Shown: positions 41,800-54,990, counted from the stretch's first letter. The stretch: DNA of 64,000 nt from Dipteris shenzhenensis (GCA_047967505.1 CM106541.1), one strand, 5' to 3'. The notes: generated from the sequence alone by a model not told the origin. A program made the numbers and translations.

Positions 41800-43485
41800 T
41801 GTTGAGAGTTCACACTCAACATCATGTGATCACATGTGCATAGCACCATCATGTGATCATGTGTGCATAGCACTAACCCAATGGAGTGCTATAAAGGAAA
41901 GGGTTAGATCCCCTAACCCTAACCCTACATGGGTTTGTATATATTCTATTTTTTCATCTAAATCTAGTGTACAGTTAGTCATTTGTGGTGTGCTCTCTAG
42001 CTATGCCCTCTCTCCTCATCTCCACTCTTCTCCTCTCCCCTCTTCATATTTTGTCATCATATGAGATCTCCCTTGCCTTCTGCTGAGGCATTGTGATTCT
42101 TGAGAGCATGAGAGAGATTGAGAAATTGAGTGTTATTTCACTTCCGTTGAGTGATAAAGAAAATTTCATCCATTGAGAGAAAATTTTCATCCATTCTATT
42201 CATCTCTATGTGAGAGAGAAAGAAAGAAAGATTATGAGTGATCTCTCTGAGAGATTGTGTGAGAGAGAAATGTTGTATGAAAGAGAGATAGGGATCTTTC
42301 TTGAGTGCTCTTTCCTTTGAGAGAAATTTCGATTGTTAGAGGGATTTTTGTAGAGAATGAGAGCGATTCTTACTGTTTGAGAAAGCTTGGAATCGGCTCC
42401 ATTGTCCTTTATCAACTAAGAGCTACATAGCCAATGACTACTCACCAGCCAACTCCAATCGGGCGAACGGGCTGCCTCCATTGATGGCTCTTGCATCAAT
42501 GAGAAGGCTCCAATGACATCCTCAATCAACTAACACTACACCGACAACAGACGCCTCACCTCAAAATAGCAACCTTCTATCATCGGTTGTCCAAAGGTTC
42601 AACCAAGGAGCTCATGCATCCAACAAGATCACGGCTTCCTTTAGATGATAGGCTCTCCAAAGCCTTCTACTGCATGACCAACTAGTAGCCTTAGCCTCCA
42701 TGCACACTCCCCAACTCTACTCACAAATCTAGGCAACTACAGTAACTTCTTACTACAAATGACATCGAATCTTACAAGCCTCATCATACATGGACTTCCA
42801 TAAGCCTCCAACTAAGCAACCACGCCACAAGAATCTTCGTTGCCAGTCCGTTAACGTCCTCTGCACCTTGAACCCATCTGCAGGTCGCAGTAACACCTTC
42901 ATATAAGAGGTTGCAGCCCACACAGCAGCCTTTGTTGGCTATCAGCCTTTGCTTTACTAAGGCCTGCACAATAGCTACTTTCAACATCGACCATCACGAG
43001 CTCCCAGCTCTACACACATGCACGAAAGCTTCTCCATAGCTTCTAACTCTTGCATCTCCAAGGCAACGATTTCGATGGGCGATCCCTACATCCTGCATCT
43101 ATCTTCTACGACAGTGCCATCGCAAACAACATCAGCGTTGCCTTCAGCTTGTTCACATCACCAGAATCTCAAAGATTCTGATGGAATCTACAAGATTCCA
43201 TCAAGCTATTATCCACCCTATCCACTAGGGTCACCACACATAGCTGTGGTCAAGAGATTGCCACATGGCATCCCTATCCCATGGGCCACATCAGCAAAAT
43301 AATAGGGACACATGCATGGCACATGCCACATTAGCACCATCTTATCCTAACACGTGTAGAATCCACATCATTAGCACATCTCAGCTACCACATCATCATT
43401 ACCATAGCAGCAAGCCACATCATCTAGCCACATTAGCTTGCCAGCTCATCAACCACGTCATCAATGACATGTCATCATTGCCAGC
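41800..43485 (+). other. LTR-like promoter and leader sequence, unresolved
   Basis: Begins TGTTGAGAGTTCACACTCAACA, an inverted repeat, has a TATAAAG at 41890 and a C/T-rich leader (42005-42060), then GAGAGA-type repeats (42110-42370). From 43300 on, a ~10-base CCACATCA/CACATCATC word recurs. The right edge, CCAGCA at 43486, meets copia A. Flanks show no target duplication, so a solo LTR is not demonstrated. There is no gene. Confidence 0.35.
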
Positions 43486-43486
43486 A

Positions 43487-46400
43487 GGTCTCTGAACTTG
43501 TGCAGCTTCTTTGCACCCAATGCCTTCGTGAATATGTTAGCTACCTGATCCTCTGTGTTGCAATAACTAGATCAATAAGACCTAGTAAAACCTTCTCCTG
43601 CACATAGTGATGATGCACCTCAATGTGCTTTGTTCTAGCATGACAGACTAGGTTATTTGCCAAGTGTATACTGCTCATGTTGTCACAATAAATGACAACA
43701 GGCCCATTCGTAGACTCATGCATATCATAAAGAAGCTTATGCAACCAAGCTACCTCACATGCAGCCATTGCTGCACCAATGTACTCAGCCTCTGTGCTCG
43801 ACAAGGCAACTGTAGGCTGTTTCTTGCTGCTCCAAGTGACTGCAGCACTCCCAAAAGAGAACACATATCCACTAGTAGATCGTCTATCAGAAATACTACC
43901 AGCCCAATCATCATCAGTGTATCCATGCAACTGTATCTAAAGCCCAGTCTCATAAAATAGTCCATATTGCAATGTGGACTTCACATACCTAAGTATGCAT
44001 CTAGCCGCATCCAAATGTGGTTTCCTTGGAGCCTGCATAAACTGACTTACCAATCCAACAGCATAGCTTAAATCTGGCCTGGTAATAGTCATATAAATCA
44101 AACTTCCTACTATGCGTCTGTACATAGTAAGGTCTTCCAGAAGTTCACCTGCATCTGCGCTTAGCTTCACATTCTGCTCCAAAGGAACTAAAATAGGCTT
44201 ATAGCCTGTCATCCCATATTTGGACAGCATGTCCAATCCATACTGCCTCTACAAGAGCCGTATCCCACTTGGTGATCTAATCACCTCAATGCCCAAGAAA
44301 TAATGTAGCTCTCCCAAATCCTTCATCTCAAACTTCTACTTCAATAGCATTTTCACATGAAGGATATCTTCATCACTATCACCTGTGATGATCAAATCAT
44401 CAACATAAATGACAAGCAGCATAATACCTTTCTCTGTTTCTCTCACATAAAGTGAGAAATCTGCCTTGGAAATCTGAAAGCCAATAGTGACAAGATACTG
44501 TCCTATCTTGTCAGACCATGCTCTAGGTGCTTGCTTCAAGCCATACAAGGCTTTCTTCAACTTGCAAACAAACCCAGGATGAACAGCATGAACATAACCT
44601 AGTGGCTGCTCCATAAAGACCTCTTCTTGCAAATCACCATGCAAGAAGGAATTCTTTACATCCATCTGATGTAAAGACCATCCCTTTGATGCAGCCATAG
44701 CAATGACTACTCTTACGGTTGCCATCCTTGCAATTGGACTGAATGTTTCTTCATAATCAATGCCATATGTCTACGCATACCCCTTGACAACTAATCTTCC
44801 CTTGTATCTGTTCACAGAACCATCTGCATTGTGCTTCACCTTATAAACCCACTTATAGCTAATTGCATTCTTGTCTTTAGGCAAAGGAACCAATTCCCAT
44901 GTAGCATTTGCTTCCAAGGCATCCATTTCTTCATCCATGGCTTTGTCCCATTTTTCTTTTCCCATGGCTTGCTCAAAAGAAGTGGGTTCTGGTTCCTGTA
45001 TCACTTTGACCATATATGCATATTGAATGGCTGTAAATCCATCATATTTCAGCCTATCCACAAGATACCTAGCTCTGGTAGATCTGCGCAAAATAGGCTC
45101 ACTTCCAGGTGCTCTCAAAACATCCCTGCTCTTCCTTACTCCAGGTGTAACAACAGAAGGAATACCCAACTCATCATCAATGCTCTGTTTTGAGCCACTG
45201 GATTCACCCTCCACATAAGAGTGACCTGCATTCACATCAAACATGGGCTGATCTACCTTCTCTTTTCCTTTTTGGTGATAAAATAATGACACCCTCCAAT
45301 AGATGCAGCTTTAGTAGTCCACACATCAGAGTGGATTAATTCCAATGGCTTCTTACTCTCTTGAACATGTTTAGGAAATGGTTTCCTTGCCTGTTTTCCA
45401 AATTGACAGGCTTCACATACCTTATGCATTTCTACAACCTTGAATTTAGGCAATCTTGCAATAATATTTCACCGGAACTGGGTGGCTCGTAGGGATATGC
45501 AGCTCTCTCCAAGACCATATCTGTCCATACTCTTTTCTACTAATTAACACGACCACTACGTTTATGCCAGATATCAATATCTGCAACTACATCGGTCCCA
45601 TGTGCAAACATTACTGCACTCAATTCAAGCATGTCCACATCCAACGTAAACATCCTACCCTTCTTCTTTCCTTTTGCTATCAAGCAACCATTATATTTCA
45701 TATCCTCAACAAAGCATCCATGAGGATTAAATCTGATCTGCAAGCCCTGCTCAACCATTTAACCAATAGAAACCAGGTTCTTGGTGATATTTGGGACATA
45801 CATCAGACAGGTATTTCTTTTTTCCATCCTGCATAGACAAAGGAATTTTACCAATCTGCACAATAGGATGTGTAGTATCACAAATCCTATTCTTTCCATT
45901 TTCCTTGCATCCTGCATCCATTTTGCATGACCTGTCATGTGGTTTGATGCACCTGAGTCAACATACCACACATCATTGCTTTCTTTTGCACTTGTCACAG
46001 AATTGGTCATGTGCTGCACCATAAACAGATGCTCATTTCTGTCATCACCCTGTCTACTAGAAGATGCATAATGTCAAGCTTTTCAGTGACAATCTGTGAA
46101 AGAGAATCAGATGCCATTATAGAACATTGAAAAATATTCTATCACTGCAAAAAACACAGCTTCTGCCTCACAAGGGCAAATCTGCAAAACTGATGAAAGT
46201 GGTATTTGATTACACAGTCACTTCCTAGTGACGATTTTGCATAAACAGGCAATAAGGATGATTCTGTAACTCCCAATATCTCTGGGCACAGGCATACGAT
46301 GCAATTTCTATGGCAACTTTTCATCGACCTGCAGAGCAGTGGTCGCACAGCAAAAATAAGGCCTTTTTCTCAGTGCTTGCGGAGAACTTCTGCCTCTAAA

Positions 46401-46616
46401 ACGGGCCTCGAAATGGCCTCGAATCAGAAAAATAAAGTCACACCTAGAAGGGCGTCTCAATCTGAGACAATGCACTCTTGCACTTTCCGGCTGTGCTACC
46501 TGCAGAGATTTGCTCCCAAACTCGAAAAAGGAAAGCAACACTGGTCCTCTTACCAGGACACCGTGAACTTGGTTTGCTTTCTTGAGCTCCTTATCATGAA
46601 CCAGGCTCTGACACCA
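43487..46616 (-). pseudogene. Copia element A: protease, partial integrase, RT and RNase H
   Basis: Read from the 5' LTR at 46617-46968: primer site TGGTGTCAGAGC (46605-46616), almost no gag, then WYVDSGASNHMTG (about 45960), IWHKRSGRVN (about 45545) and HKVCEACQFGKQARKPF (about 45420-45370). LELIHSDVWT opens the integrase but breaks off at [10 protein letters not shown] (45265), where about 0.9 kb of integrase core appears to be missing, and the frame resumes at [75 protein letters not shown] (about 44410-44370). RNase H: TDDDWAGSISDRRSTSGYV, ALSSTEAEY. A TAG at the end of MLLK and another before RQYGLD interrupt RT. The 3' end, including the 3' LTR, is lost at 43487. Sequence and order equal copia B. 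Confidence 0.88.
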
Positions 46617-46968
46617 TGTGAAGATAGTGGAAGAGAAGAAAGGAGTCTCACTTGCAGCTTTCTCACATACACAATGGGGGAATACACACAAAGGTGGAGG
46701 CTGAAAACAGTTTTCCTCTTCTTAGTTGTAAAAGCCAAAAAGAACTCTAGTACAAAGAATAGAAGAACCCTATATGTGGGTCTCAAACCAAACTCAACTA
46801 ACTAAGGTGGTATACTAATTGAGCCATGAACTAGAGTACATAAGGATAGCTATCATCCAACTATTATTCATGAGCGGTGTACCAACCGCATCTGCAGCTA
46901 ACAAGTCAGTGACATAAATGCACAACGGTCACCCTGGCATATCATGAGTGGAGCTCAATATCTCAACA
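46617..46968 (-). repeat. 5' LTR of copia A (352 bp)
   Basis: On the minus strand it starts TGTTGAGATATTGAGC and ends TATCTTCACA, followed by the primer site. It matches the LTR at 51153-51504 over its whole length with few differences, so the two define one family with LTRs of equal length. Confidence 0.9.
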
Positions 46969-47280
46969 TCTTATTGTTTTGAGTCGCAAATTCTCATCAA
47001 CTGTATCCCTGTTGTTTGCCCTGTATGTATCTATGGGTAAATGACCCTTATATATTCACTTATTTAATAAAATAAACCAAAATAACATTGTGAGCCAAGG
47101 AAAACAAGTCACACATTCAATATGTATCGAGTAAATGTCCATTATGTATTCACACATTTAATAAAATCAACCAAAATATTATTATGAGCAACAAAATCAC
47201 AAATACAACGTTTTGTGACTTTGCACTTGTACATGTATCACTTGCCAATAGTTTTTTTAAAGTTTTTCCTACTTCAAAAT
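46969..47280. other. Spacer with imperfect duplication
   Basis: TATATTCAC.TATTTAATAAAATAAACCAAAATAA (47045-47090) and TGTATTCACACATTTAATAAAATCAACC (47145-47175) form a ~100-bp imperfect tandem duplication. No gene is seen. Confidence 0.45.
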
Positions 47281-50200
47281 AAACTCATGTACATGTTGAA
47301 CTCCCCTACATGCTTCACAATGAAGTGGACTCTGATGCTTGCTGTCAAATCCGTTGTGATGCGTTGGAAGTAGACTCTCTCTTGAGGCTTTAATGCTTTT
47401 GGGGTATATGGACTCGTCCTTCAGGCATAGAATTAGTCTACTTCAAAGCGTGGACTCAGTTGTGCTGGTTTAGGCATAGAATCAATTGGAGGTTGTGATT
47501 TTTCGGGCATAAACTGAATCTCTTCTTTTGAGTGTGGGCTGTGATTCTTTTGCGGTGTAGAATGAATATCTACTTCCGCCCCCATGGACTCTACTGGGAT
47601 GCTTTGGACATAGACTCCCCTAAATGTTGTGATGCTTTAGCCATAAGATTGAGTCTCTACTTTCGCGAGTGGACTCCATTCTGATGCTTTGGGTTTAGAC
47701 TCCTTGGGCGTACATTGAATCTCTACTTTTGTGGTTGGACTTGATTGTGATGCTTCGGGAGTAGACTCCTTTAAAGGTTGTGATGCATTGGGAGTATATT
47801 GAGTCTCTACTTCCTTGAAAGCCTTTGATGCAAACTTGGGTGTCTCATTTACTTCAATTGGAGATTGAGCAATTATGTATAGAATAGTATGAGGCACAAA
47901 TGTCTATAATTCTACATCAAAATATGTAGACATTGAGGATTGTGAGCCCTTCACATCAAATATTTCATCAAGGAGCAACTTGCAGTTGTAGCACACTCTC
48001 CACCCATAGCTGTGTGCATCATTTTTCTCTAAAACCTTGTGCATCTTTGTGAGTCCATTTCTTCTTGCAAGTAACCATCATGCTTTGTGACTTGTTCGAT
48101 TGCACTTATTAACCTTGATGTAGACCTATCCATCATAACATACAAGGGAATGAATAAGTGCATCGCAAAAGATACATACCATGAAAGTTACAATGCATTA
48201 AGAGTACACTTATGCTAACATATTGCCATGATATCTTACCATTGAATTGGCAAAATAACATTTCTTGGCCTGTAGGTCCAAAGCCACGAAACTCCAATGT
48301 AAACTGCATGGCCTATTAAGAGTTTTTATTATTTGACTACATCTTACTTTTTGCAAAAGTAAATAGGAGGTTGTGGTGTCACTTACTCCTCATAATATGG
48401 AAAAAAGACAACTTGTACATTGTCCATATTGAGATATTGTAGCCATGTGCAAATATCTCCTATTGATTTTTTATTATTATTGAGCCATGTAGAAAGTAGG
48501 GAATCTATGACATATACAAACTTTCCAAAAACTATAGGAAACCAAGATATAGTTATACTGCATTTAAAAAAAAATGAAATTTAGCTCATTAGATTTTAAT
48601 AAAAATATAATTACTAAGCCAAGATAAAGCTTGTATCAAACCTGAGGGTGGCCATTATAACTTTATCATTAACCTCTTTATCTCAATATCTGAGGGTTTG
48701 AATCTCTTCTTCACCAAATGAAAAATATTGAGGTTGCTCTCCAATGAGAACATGAAAATCAAAGTTTCTTTCCATTTCTTTTAGCTTAGACAAATATTTA
48801 GAATTCTTTTAGCCATCCTCATATGCTTTGAATTCCACATAAGCCAAGTAGTTTACTCTCTATGTTAGGAAAGTCTTTTGGTTATCCTCTTATTGTCTCA
48901 AATATTTCCTTTTTAGTTTTTCTAGCAATCACCATATCGATTAAACTTGAAGGAAATAATGTGGCTTTCCTATGACTTCAGATCCATGTGCAATCATTTC
49001 TTCATCCTTACCCTCTGCCATCTATAAAAAATACAAAAGCTTTTGAGATTGATAGAGGTCATAGTTAAATCTAATGCTTGTAAAAAAAAAAATGTAAATT
49101 GTCATACTAGGATATATGTCCGTGATTTCTTTGTGTAATCTTGTGAGCCTTGAAGATCATCAACGTTATCATCTGCAATCACCTCTGCATCCCCCCTTCA
49201 TCATTGTTTGCATACTCTTTATCTTGGGAGCCATCAAGATCATCCATGTCGTCATCTCCAATTCTCTTTTGTTCCACCTCTTTCTCGTAGCCGATAGTTA
49301 GATCAGCTTGCAAGTGAAAGTGTACCATGCAAGCCTTTCGTTCAAAAATATTAGTGGAATATCCTTTTTTGAGAAGATCTTAGAAAACATATCCCATTCC
49401 TAATAATGTGACCTCCCAATTAGGTGGTTGCAAGTATTCTGACATAGTAATCAAAAGACTTCCACTTTTTGATGGACATTTGTAGATTTTGGAGTGCACT
49501 TGATGATGAGAGGACCTGTGGATTTCTTTCTCCTCTAGCATGAGATGCAAACTCTTGGGAGTCCCCCTTATGTTATGTTGTAGGGAGTGGTCAGGATATG
49601 GATTCCACATGCATAAAAGGAATTATTCAAGGCATTGGAACTTTAATCCACATTCTCTCTTCTTGTCTTGGTTGCATACAGACCATTGTAGATCTTGAAA
49701 TCACATGCATAGAATTTATCCAAAGTGTTATGCATCTCGTCCTTGTTTTCTTTATTGACAAAAATGACAATAGTGCAAACTACAACTCTACTAATTGTGG
49801 TATATAGTATTCTATCAATGGATTGGCAAATATCATTGGAAGAGACCTCATCAATAGAGAATACTTGGGGCTTATAACAACTTGTTTCATCAAATAAGAA
49901 GTCCTCATCTAAAACGCCCCTGTACGCTACAACCTTTCCAGATTTTAAGGTGATGTTCACATTGAATTGAAAGCCATGGTTGACATCCCTTAATATTCTC
50001 AATTTATGCTCATTCACAAGCTTCTCAACATATACAATCACCTATGGTGGGATTTGGGCTCTCATGAATGAGGTGTCCTTTTCCTTAGCTGTGGATAAAG
50101 CAACTATATGCATTGACCAATACTAGGGTCAATATTTCATTGACCAATAGGGATAGCTTTTTCTGTGATACTAGGGTCAATATTGCATTGACCATATGAA

Positions 50201-51152
50201 TATCTTTTTCTATGAGAAAATATATAATCATACTATCCACTGCATCACGTTTCACCTATATGTTGATGCACTCCTCCATGCAATGATCTTTGTCCTTTCT
50301 CCTAGAAAACCATTCTTTCTTGAGGAGTTTCTCTGTTGCCAATGTTACATGGCTATCCATAAAATATTTGATGGGTCTCCACATTCTTGTTTTCACCTCT
50401 TTTTTCTCAACCTTTGACTTTTGTGGTAGTAAGAAAGGACCTTCATAAGTAACCTCACCCTTCTCATATGCATGGAAAATTGCCACAAATTGCTCAAACA
50501 CCTCATCAGGTCGAAAAATTATACTTGTGTAGATTGCATATCTATCTCTCACTACTACCTTGAAGCTTGGGAGAGTACTTCCCATTCTTGATTTCCCCTT
50601 GCTACAACCGCACTTAAACATATGTAAAAATTGACTAATGTGTCTGCATTTGCTTTTGTGGTAGTTCTTTTCAAATGTGTTGCTAGAGAACCAAGTGTCG
50701 TCCATAGACACCTCGCTTTCATTTGGATTTTCGATGTCAAGGTTATCTTACACTTTGCAAAAAGATAATGATTCAGTCTTTTGGACTCAATCAAATATTT
50801 TGTTGGATGTTTAAAAATACATATTGTGGCCATATAAGCATTGAAGGGAAGAACCTTTGGAATTTTCTTGCAGTGAGTCTTCTGGATTCCCTTGCTTGTC
50901 TAGCAAGTTCATTACAAGCATGACCATTAATCAGATCAAATTTACAATGCAGTAAGAAATTTCTCTTTGCCTCTTTCAAAATTATATTGGAATTGCCTCT
51001 TTGCCCTCTTCATGCGGAATTGTGTAAGGCATTGTGTGAAGAATTCAGTGAACATCTCCTCAAAATGGGTAGGTCCTTCAAACATAATTCCATTGTCATG
51101 GCTTAGCCTACCTATATTTGGGCAGAACATGATTGGATGTAAGACTGCATTA
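47281..51152 (-). pseudogene. P-family copy P3, 5' end cut off by copia B, catalytic Cys lost
   Basis: From 51152 the frame reads VLHPIMFCPNIGRLS and GPTHFEEMFTEFF (P1: VLRPMMFCP, GPTHFEETFSRFF), then LLHCKFDLINGHACNE, YLIESKRLNHYL, VVRDRYAIYTSIIFRPDEVF (50560-50500), RMWRPIKYFMDS, KEWFSRRKDKDHC, FQFNVNITLKSG (about 49975), FSIDEVSSNDI (49850), IVIFVNKENKDE (49760), and SGSLLITM, NWEVTLLGMGYVF to 49380. The protease module follows: FFSFG.EEE exon (about 48790-48660), IDSLLSTWLNNNKKSIGDI (48530-48430), HWSFVALDLQ..CYFANSM (about 48305-48240) and HSYGWRVCYNCKLLLDE (about 48030-47960), where Tyr replaces the expected Cys. A Thr/Pro/Ser tail with KVE(T/I)QCTP repeats (47897-47300) ends it. Several frameshifts and stops are present. 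Confidence 0.72.
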
Positions 51153-51504
51153 TGTGAAGATAGTGGGAGAGAAGGAAGGAGTCTCACTTGCGGCTTTCTC
51201 ACATTCACAATCGGGGAATACACAAAAAGGTGGAGGCTGAAAACAGTTTTCCTCTTCTTAGTTGTGAAAGCCAAAAGAACTCTAGTACAAAGAAATAGAA
51301 GAACCCTATATGTGGGTCTCAAACCAAACTCAGCTAACTAAGGTGGCATACTAACTGAGCCACAAACTAGAGTACATAAGGATAGCTGTCATCTAGCTAT
51401 TATTCATGGGCGGTGTACCAACCGCATCTGTAGCTAACAAGTTGGTGACATAAAGGCACAACGGTCACCCTGGCATATCACGAGTGGAGCTCGATATCTC
51501 AACA
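51153..51504 (-). repeat. 3' LTR of copia B (352 bp)
   Basis: On the minus strand it starts TGTTGAGATATCGAGC, right after a polypurine tract GGGCTCGAGGGAGAG (51505-51519), and ends CTATCTTCACA at 51153. It lies exactly at the point where copy P3 loses its upstream part. Confidence 0.9.
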
Positions 51505-52850
51505 CTCTCCCTCGAGCCCAATCCCAATTCCTGCACACCAAGTAGGTCTCTGAACTTGCACAGCTTCTCTACACCCAATGCCTTTGTGAATATGCCAGCT
51601 ACTTGATCCTCTGTGCTAACATAAACTAGATCAATAAGACCTAGTAAAACCTTCTCCCGCACATAGTGATAATGCACCTCAATGTGCTTTGTTCTAACAT
51701 GATAGACTCGGTTATTTGCCAAGTGTATATTGCTCATGTTGTCACAATAAATGACAACAGGCCCATCTGTAGACTGATGCATATCATAAAGTAGCTTATG
51801 CAACCAAGCTACCGCACATCCAGCGATTGCTGCACCCATGTACTCAGCCTCTGTGCTCGACAAGACAACTGTAGGCTATTTCTTGCTACTCCAAGTGACT
51901 GCAGCACTCCCAAAAGAGAACACATATCCACTGGTAGATCGTCTATCAAAAATACTACCAGCCCAATTAGCATCAGTGTATCCATGCAACTGTATCTGAA
52001 CCCCAGCCTCATAAAATAGTCCATACTGCAATGTGGACTTCACATACCTGACTTACCAATCCAACAGCATAGCTCAAATCTGGCCTGGTAATAGTCATAT
52101 AAATCAAACTTCCTACTATGCATCTATACATAGTAGGGTCTTCCAGAGGCTCACCTGCATTTGCGCTCAGCTTCACGTTCTGCTCCAAAGGAACGAATAG
52201 GTTTACAGCCTGTCATCCATATTTGGATAGCATGTCCAATCCATACTGCCTCTGCAAGAGCCGTATCCCACTTGGTGATCTAATCACCTCAATTCCCAAG
52301 AAATAATGCAGCTCTCCCAAATCCTTCATCTCAAACTTCTGCTTCAATAGCATTTTCACATGAAGGATATCTTCATCACTATCACCTCTGATGATCAAAT
52401 CATCAACATAAATGACAAGCAGCATAATACCTTTCTCTGTTTTTCTCACATAAAGTGAGAAATATGCCTTGGAAATCTGAAAGCCAATAGTGACAAGATA
52501 CTGTCCTATCTAGTCAGACCATGCTTAGCTGCTTGCTTCAAGCCATACAAGGCTTTCTTCAACCTACAAACAAACTCAGGATGAATAGCATGAACATAAC
52601 CTGGTGGCTGCTCCATAAAGACTCTTCTTGCAAATCACCATGCAAGAAGGCATCCCTTTGATGCAGCCATAGCAATGACTGCTCTTACGGTTGCCATCCT
52701 TGCAATTGGACTGAATGCTTCTTCATAATCAATGCCATATGTCTGTGCATACCCCTTGACAAATAATCTTGCCTTGTATTTGTTCACAGAACCATCTGCG
52801 TTGTGCTTCACCTTATAAACCCACTTATAGCCAATTGCATTCCAATAAGG
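51505..52850 (-). pseudogene. Copia element B: C-terminal RT and RNase H
   Basis: From about 52850: [38 protein letters not shown], then a short deletion, FEMKDLGELHYFLGIEVIRS, YVDDLIIRGDSDED (52420-52375; the family norm and copy A read IITG), TMYRCIVGSLIYMT-like sequence, and RNase H with NADWAGSIFDRRSTSGY and SSTEAEYMGA (51863) through VREKVLLGLIDLVYVSTEDQ to the polypurine tract. A deletion near 52050 removes the segment between Y(V) and the RNase H leader that copy A retains. Everything upstream of RT is missing, so this is a 5'-truncated relic of the same family as copia A. Confidence 0.85.
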
Positions 52851-53005
52851 CTTTAAAGTACAAAATGAAAGACAATACATTTTCCCCATCATACTGTAAT
52901 GTGCCCAAGCTGAAAGAAAATGCATTTTGCCCATCATACTATAATGCACTCAAGCTGAAAGATAATGCATTTTGTCCATCATACTATAATGTGCCCAAGC
53001 TGTAA
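52851..53005 (+). repeat. ~49-bp tandem repeat, three units
   Basis: Unit GAAAGA(T/C)AATGCATTTTG followed by CCATCATACTATAATGTGCC and CAAGCT, starting near 52867, 52915 and 52962. It directly abuts the truncated end of copia B, suggesting a repair or replication event at the break. Confidence 0.75.
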
Positions 53006-53700
53006 TGTGTCCACTGATACAATTGTGTGTGTGTCCATTTAACAAATCTTTGAATGGATGATAAAAAATAGCCTCAAAGCCTTTACAAGGCTCAATATAT
53101 ATACATACATTGAAAAATGATAGCCAATAAGGCTGTACAACGATGAGATGGAAAAAAATAAAACTATCATCTATCCATGATTAACAATTACATTGTGCCC
53201 ACTGAATCTCTTCTCTCACTAAAACTATGATGCTACTCATTGATCTGTCAACTGAAATGTTTCTCATAGGGTTGTGTTATGAGTGTGAAACCACAAGTGA
53301 ATGTAGGACTAATGCTGATTAGCAACTAGTCGAGAATTTCTTAGCATGGTTTCGATTGGTTGTTTTGGAGTTCTCACCTCTATGGTGGATAAACTAATCT
53401 ATGTTAATAGAAGCTATACCAACCATCGAATCAAAGAAAAAGCAAGAAATAATTTATTTTGCATATTCATTTTAATAGCTTACCTGCAAGAGACAAGAGT
53501 TATAAACAAATATTATTCATTTCATATATATTTAAAGTATATTTAATTTAGCAAAATATTTTAAACTAAATTCAATATACTTTAAATATACATTTATACT
53601 ATAAAAAATAAAAAATTAAAAATATAAAACTGTTATTTAAAATATTTAAATTTAAATTTAATAATACAAAATAATTATATATTAAACTCATTAATTTTGA
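53006..53700. other. AT-rich spacer, nothing recognised
   Basis: No motif or frame is seen. 53530-53700 is nearly pure A/T (TTTAAATTTAAATTTAA). It separates the copia B side from the end of P4. Confidence 0.4.
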
Positions 53701-54990
53701 TTTAAATCGGAGTAGACTCAGTATCCTCTTCCTTAAATTCAAGCGGAGGCTATGGCAACTCTTCTGATGCTTCCAGTGGAGGCTGTGGTGTTGTAGGTGT
53801 ACACTGAGTCTCTACTTCTTTTGTAGTGTGCAGTGCTTTCACAGTAGACTCAATCTCCTCTTCCTTAAATGCAAGCTCTGATATTGCTTCAATTGAGGTT
53901 CAATTGCACATTGTATTCTAATGGCAGCAAGTAGGTCTCGAATGATTTCAGCCCTAAATAATTGTATATCCTCCTCTGAATATTTGAGCTCCAAATAGTC
54001 TTCCGATGAGATTTGTGGCTTAAGTGAGAAAGTTTCTTTGAAAATCAACTTGCAATTGTAGGCAACTCTCCACCCACAACTATGCCCATCTTCCTGCTCT
54101 ACTACTAAACGCTTTTGGAAGTCTACTGAGTCTTTGTACTGTCCTGTTTCTCTAATAGCAGATACCAATTTCTTAATCGACCTGCTCATCATGACATATT
54201 AAAAAAACTTAGTGTGTCTATTACATAAGGTACATAATATAGAAGTAACAACAGATTAATAGAATACTTACGTTTGCACTGAGCCATGGAAGCCTACAAT
54301 TGAGTTAACAAACCAACAATAGTTTTCCTCAAGGTCCCAAACCACAGACTCCAATGTTCCCTACACGAATAATTAAGAACCATTATTATTTAACACAATG
54401 TTGCCAGTATAAGATGAAAATAAAGGTTGCCATGATACTTACATCTCCTGATATGCCATAAATAGGACTCGCACGCCATGTAAATGTAAAGGCTGTAACC
54501 ATTTACAAACATCGGCTATCGTCTTTCTGCTATCGCTAAGTATAGGAGAAAGGGGGGAATCCAACATATACACATGGTTTTGTACGGCTCTACCAAATCG
54601 TGACATAACTATATTGCACCAACAAATAAATGAATATTAGCTTATTAGATTTAATCAAAATATTGAATTATCAAGCAAAGAAAAAGTTTGTATCAAACCT
54701 GAGAATGGCCATCATAATGTTGTTATTGACCTCATTTGAAGCTATAGAGAGGATTGAAATCTCCTCTCCCCCAAATTCAAGATACTGAGGTCTATGTTGA
54801 ATCATAACCCTAACATTAAAAGAGCTTCCCAATTCTTCCAATGAAGCCATGTTTGTAGAGTTGAGGTCTTCTATCCCCTTGGACTCTTTGACGGCATTCA
54901 TTTCGCACTCCTCTGAGCCATTATCATCTATTTGCCTTGTGGGAGGGTCCATAATGTCGCCCTTAATGATTGCTCGAATGGTACATGCTA
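53701..54990 (-). pseudogene. P4 third Ulp1-like protease module and tail
   Basis: From about 54930: NMASLEELGSSFNVRVMIQ, RPQYLEFGGEEISIL and NEVNNNIMMAILRF (exon a, donor at 54703), VYMLDSPLSPILSDSRKTI (exon b, about 54590-54440), a HWSL-type exon (54365-54300) shifted by one base after CATTGGAGTCTG, and exon d 54192-53839 with VEQEDGHSCGWRVAYNC intact. A tail with KEVETQCTPTT and PPLEFKEEDTEST (53880-53700) resembles the P3 tail. Exon order and splice sites equal those of the other modules. The Cys motif is kept, but the frameshift in the His exon would inactivate it unless the correct splicing differs from mine. Confidence 0.65.

Noticed and set aside
41800-43486. Complete solo LTR of 1.7 kb
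   Set aside because: It has TG...CA-like edges and a promoter-like start, but the flanking five bases (CCATT and GGTCT) do not match and no sister LTR is in the window.
46299-46805. Open frames covering the copia A LTR and leader
   Set aside because: They cross the LTR/primer-site junction and are mirrored by frames on the other strand; LTR sequence is not coding here.
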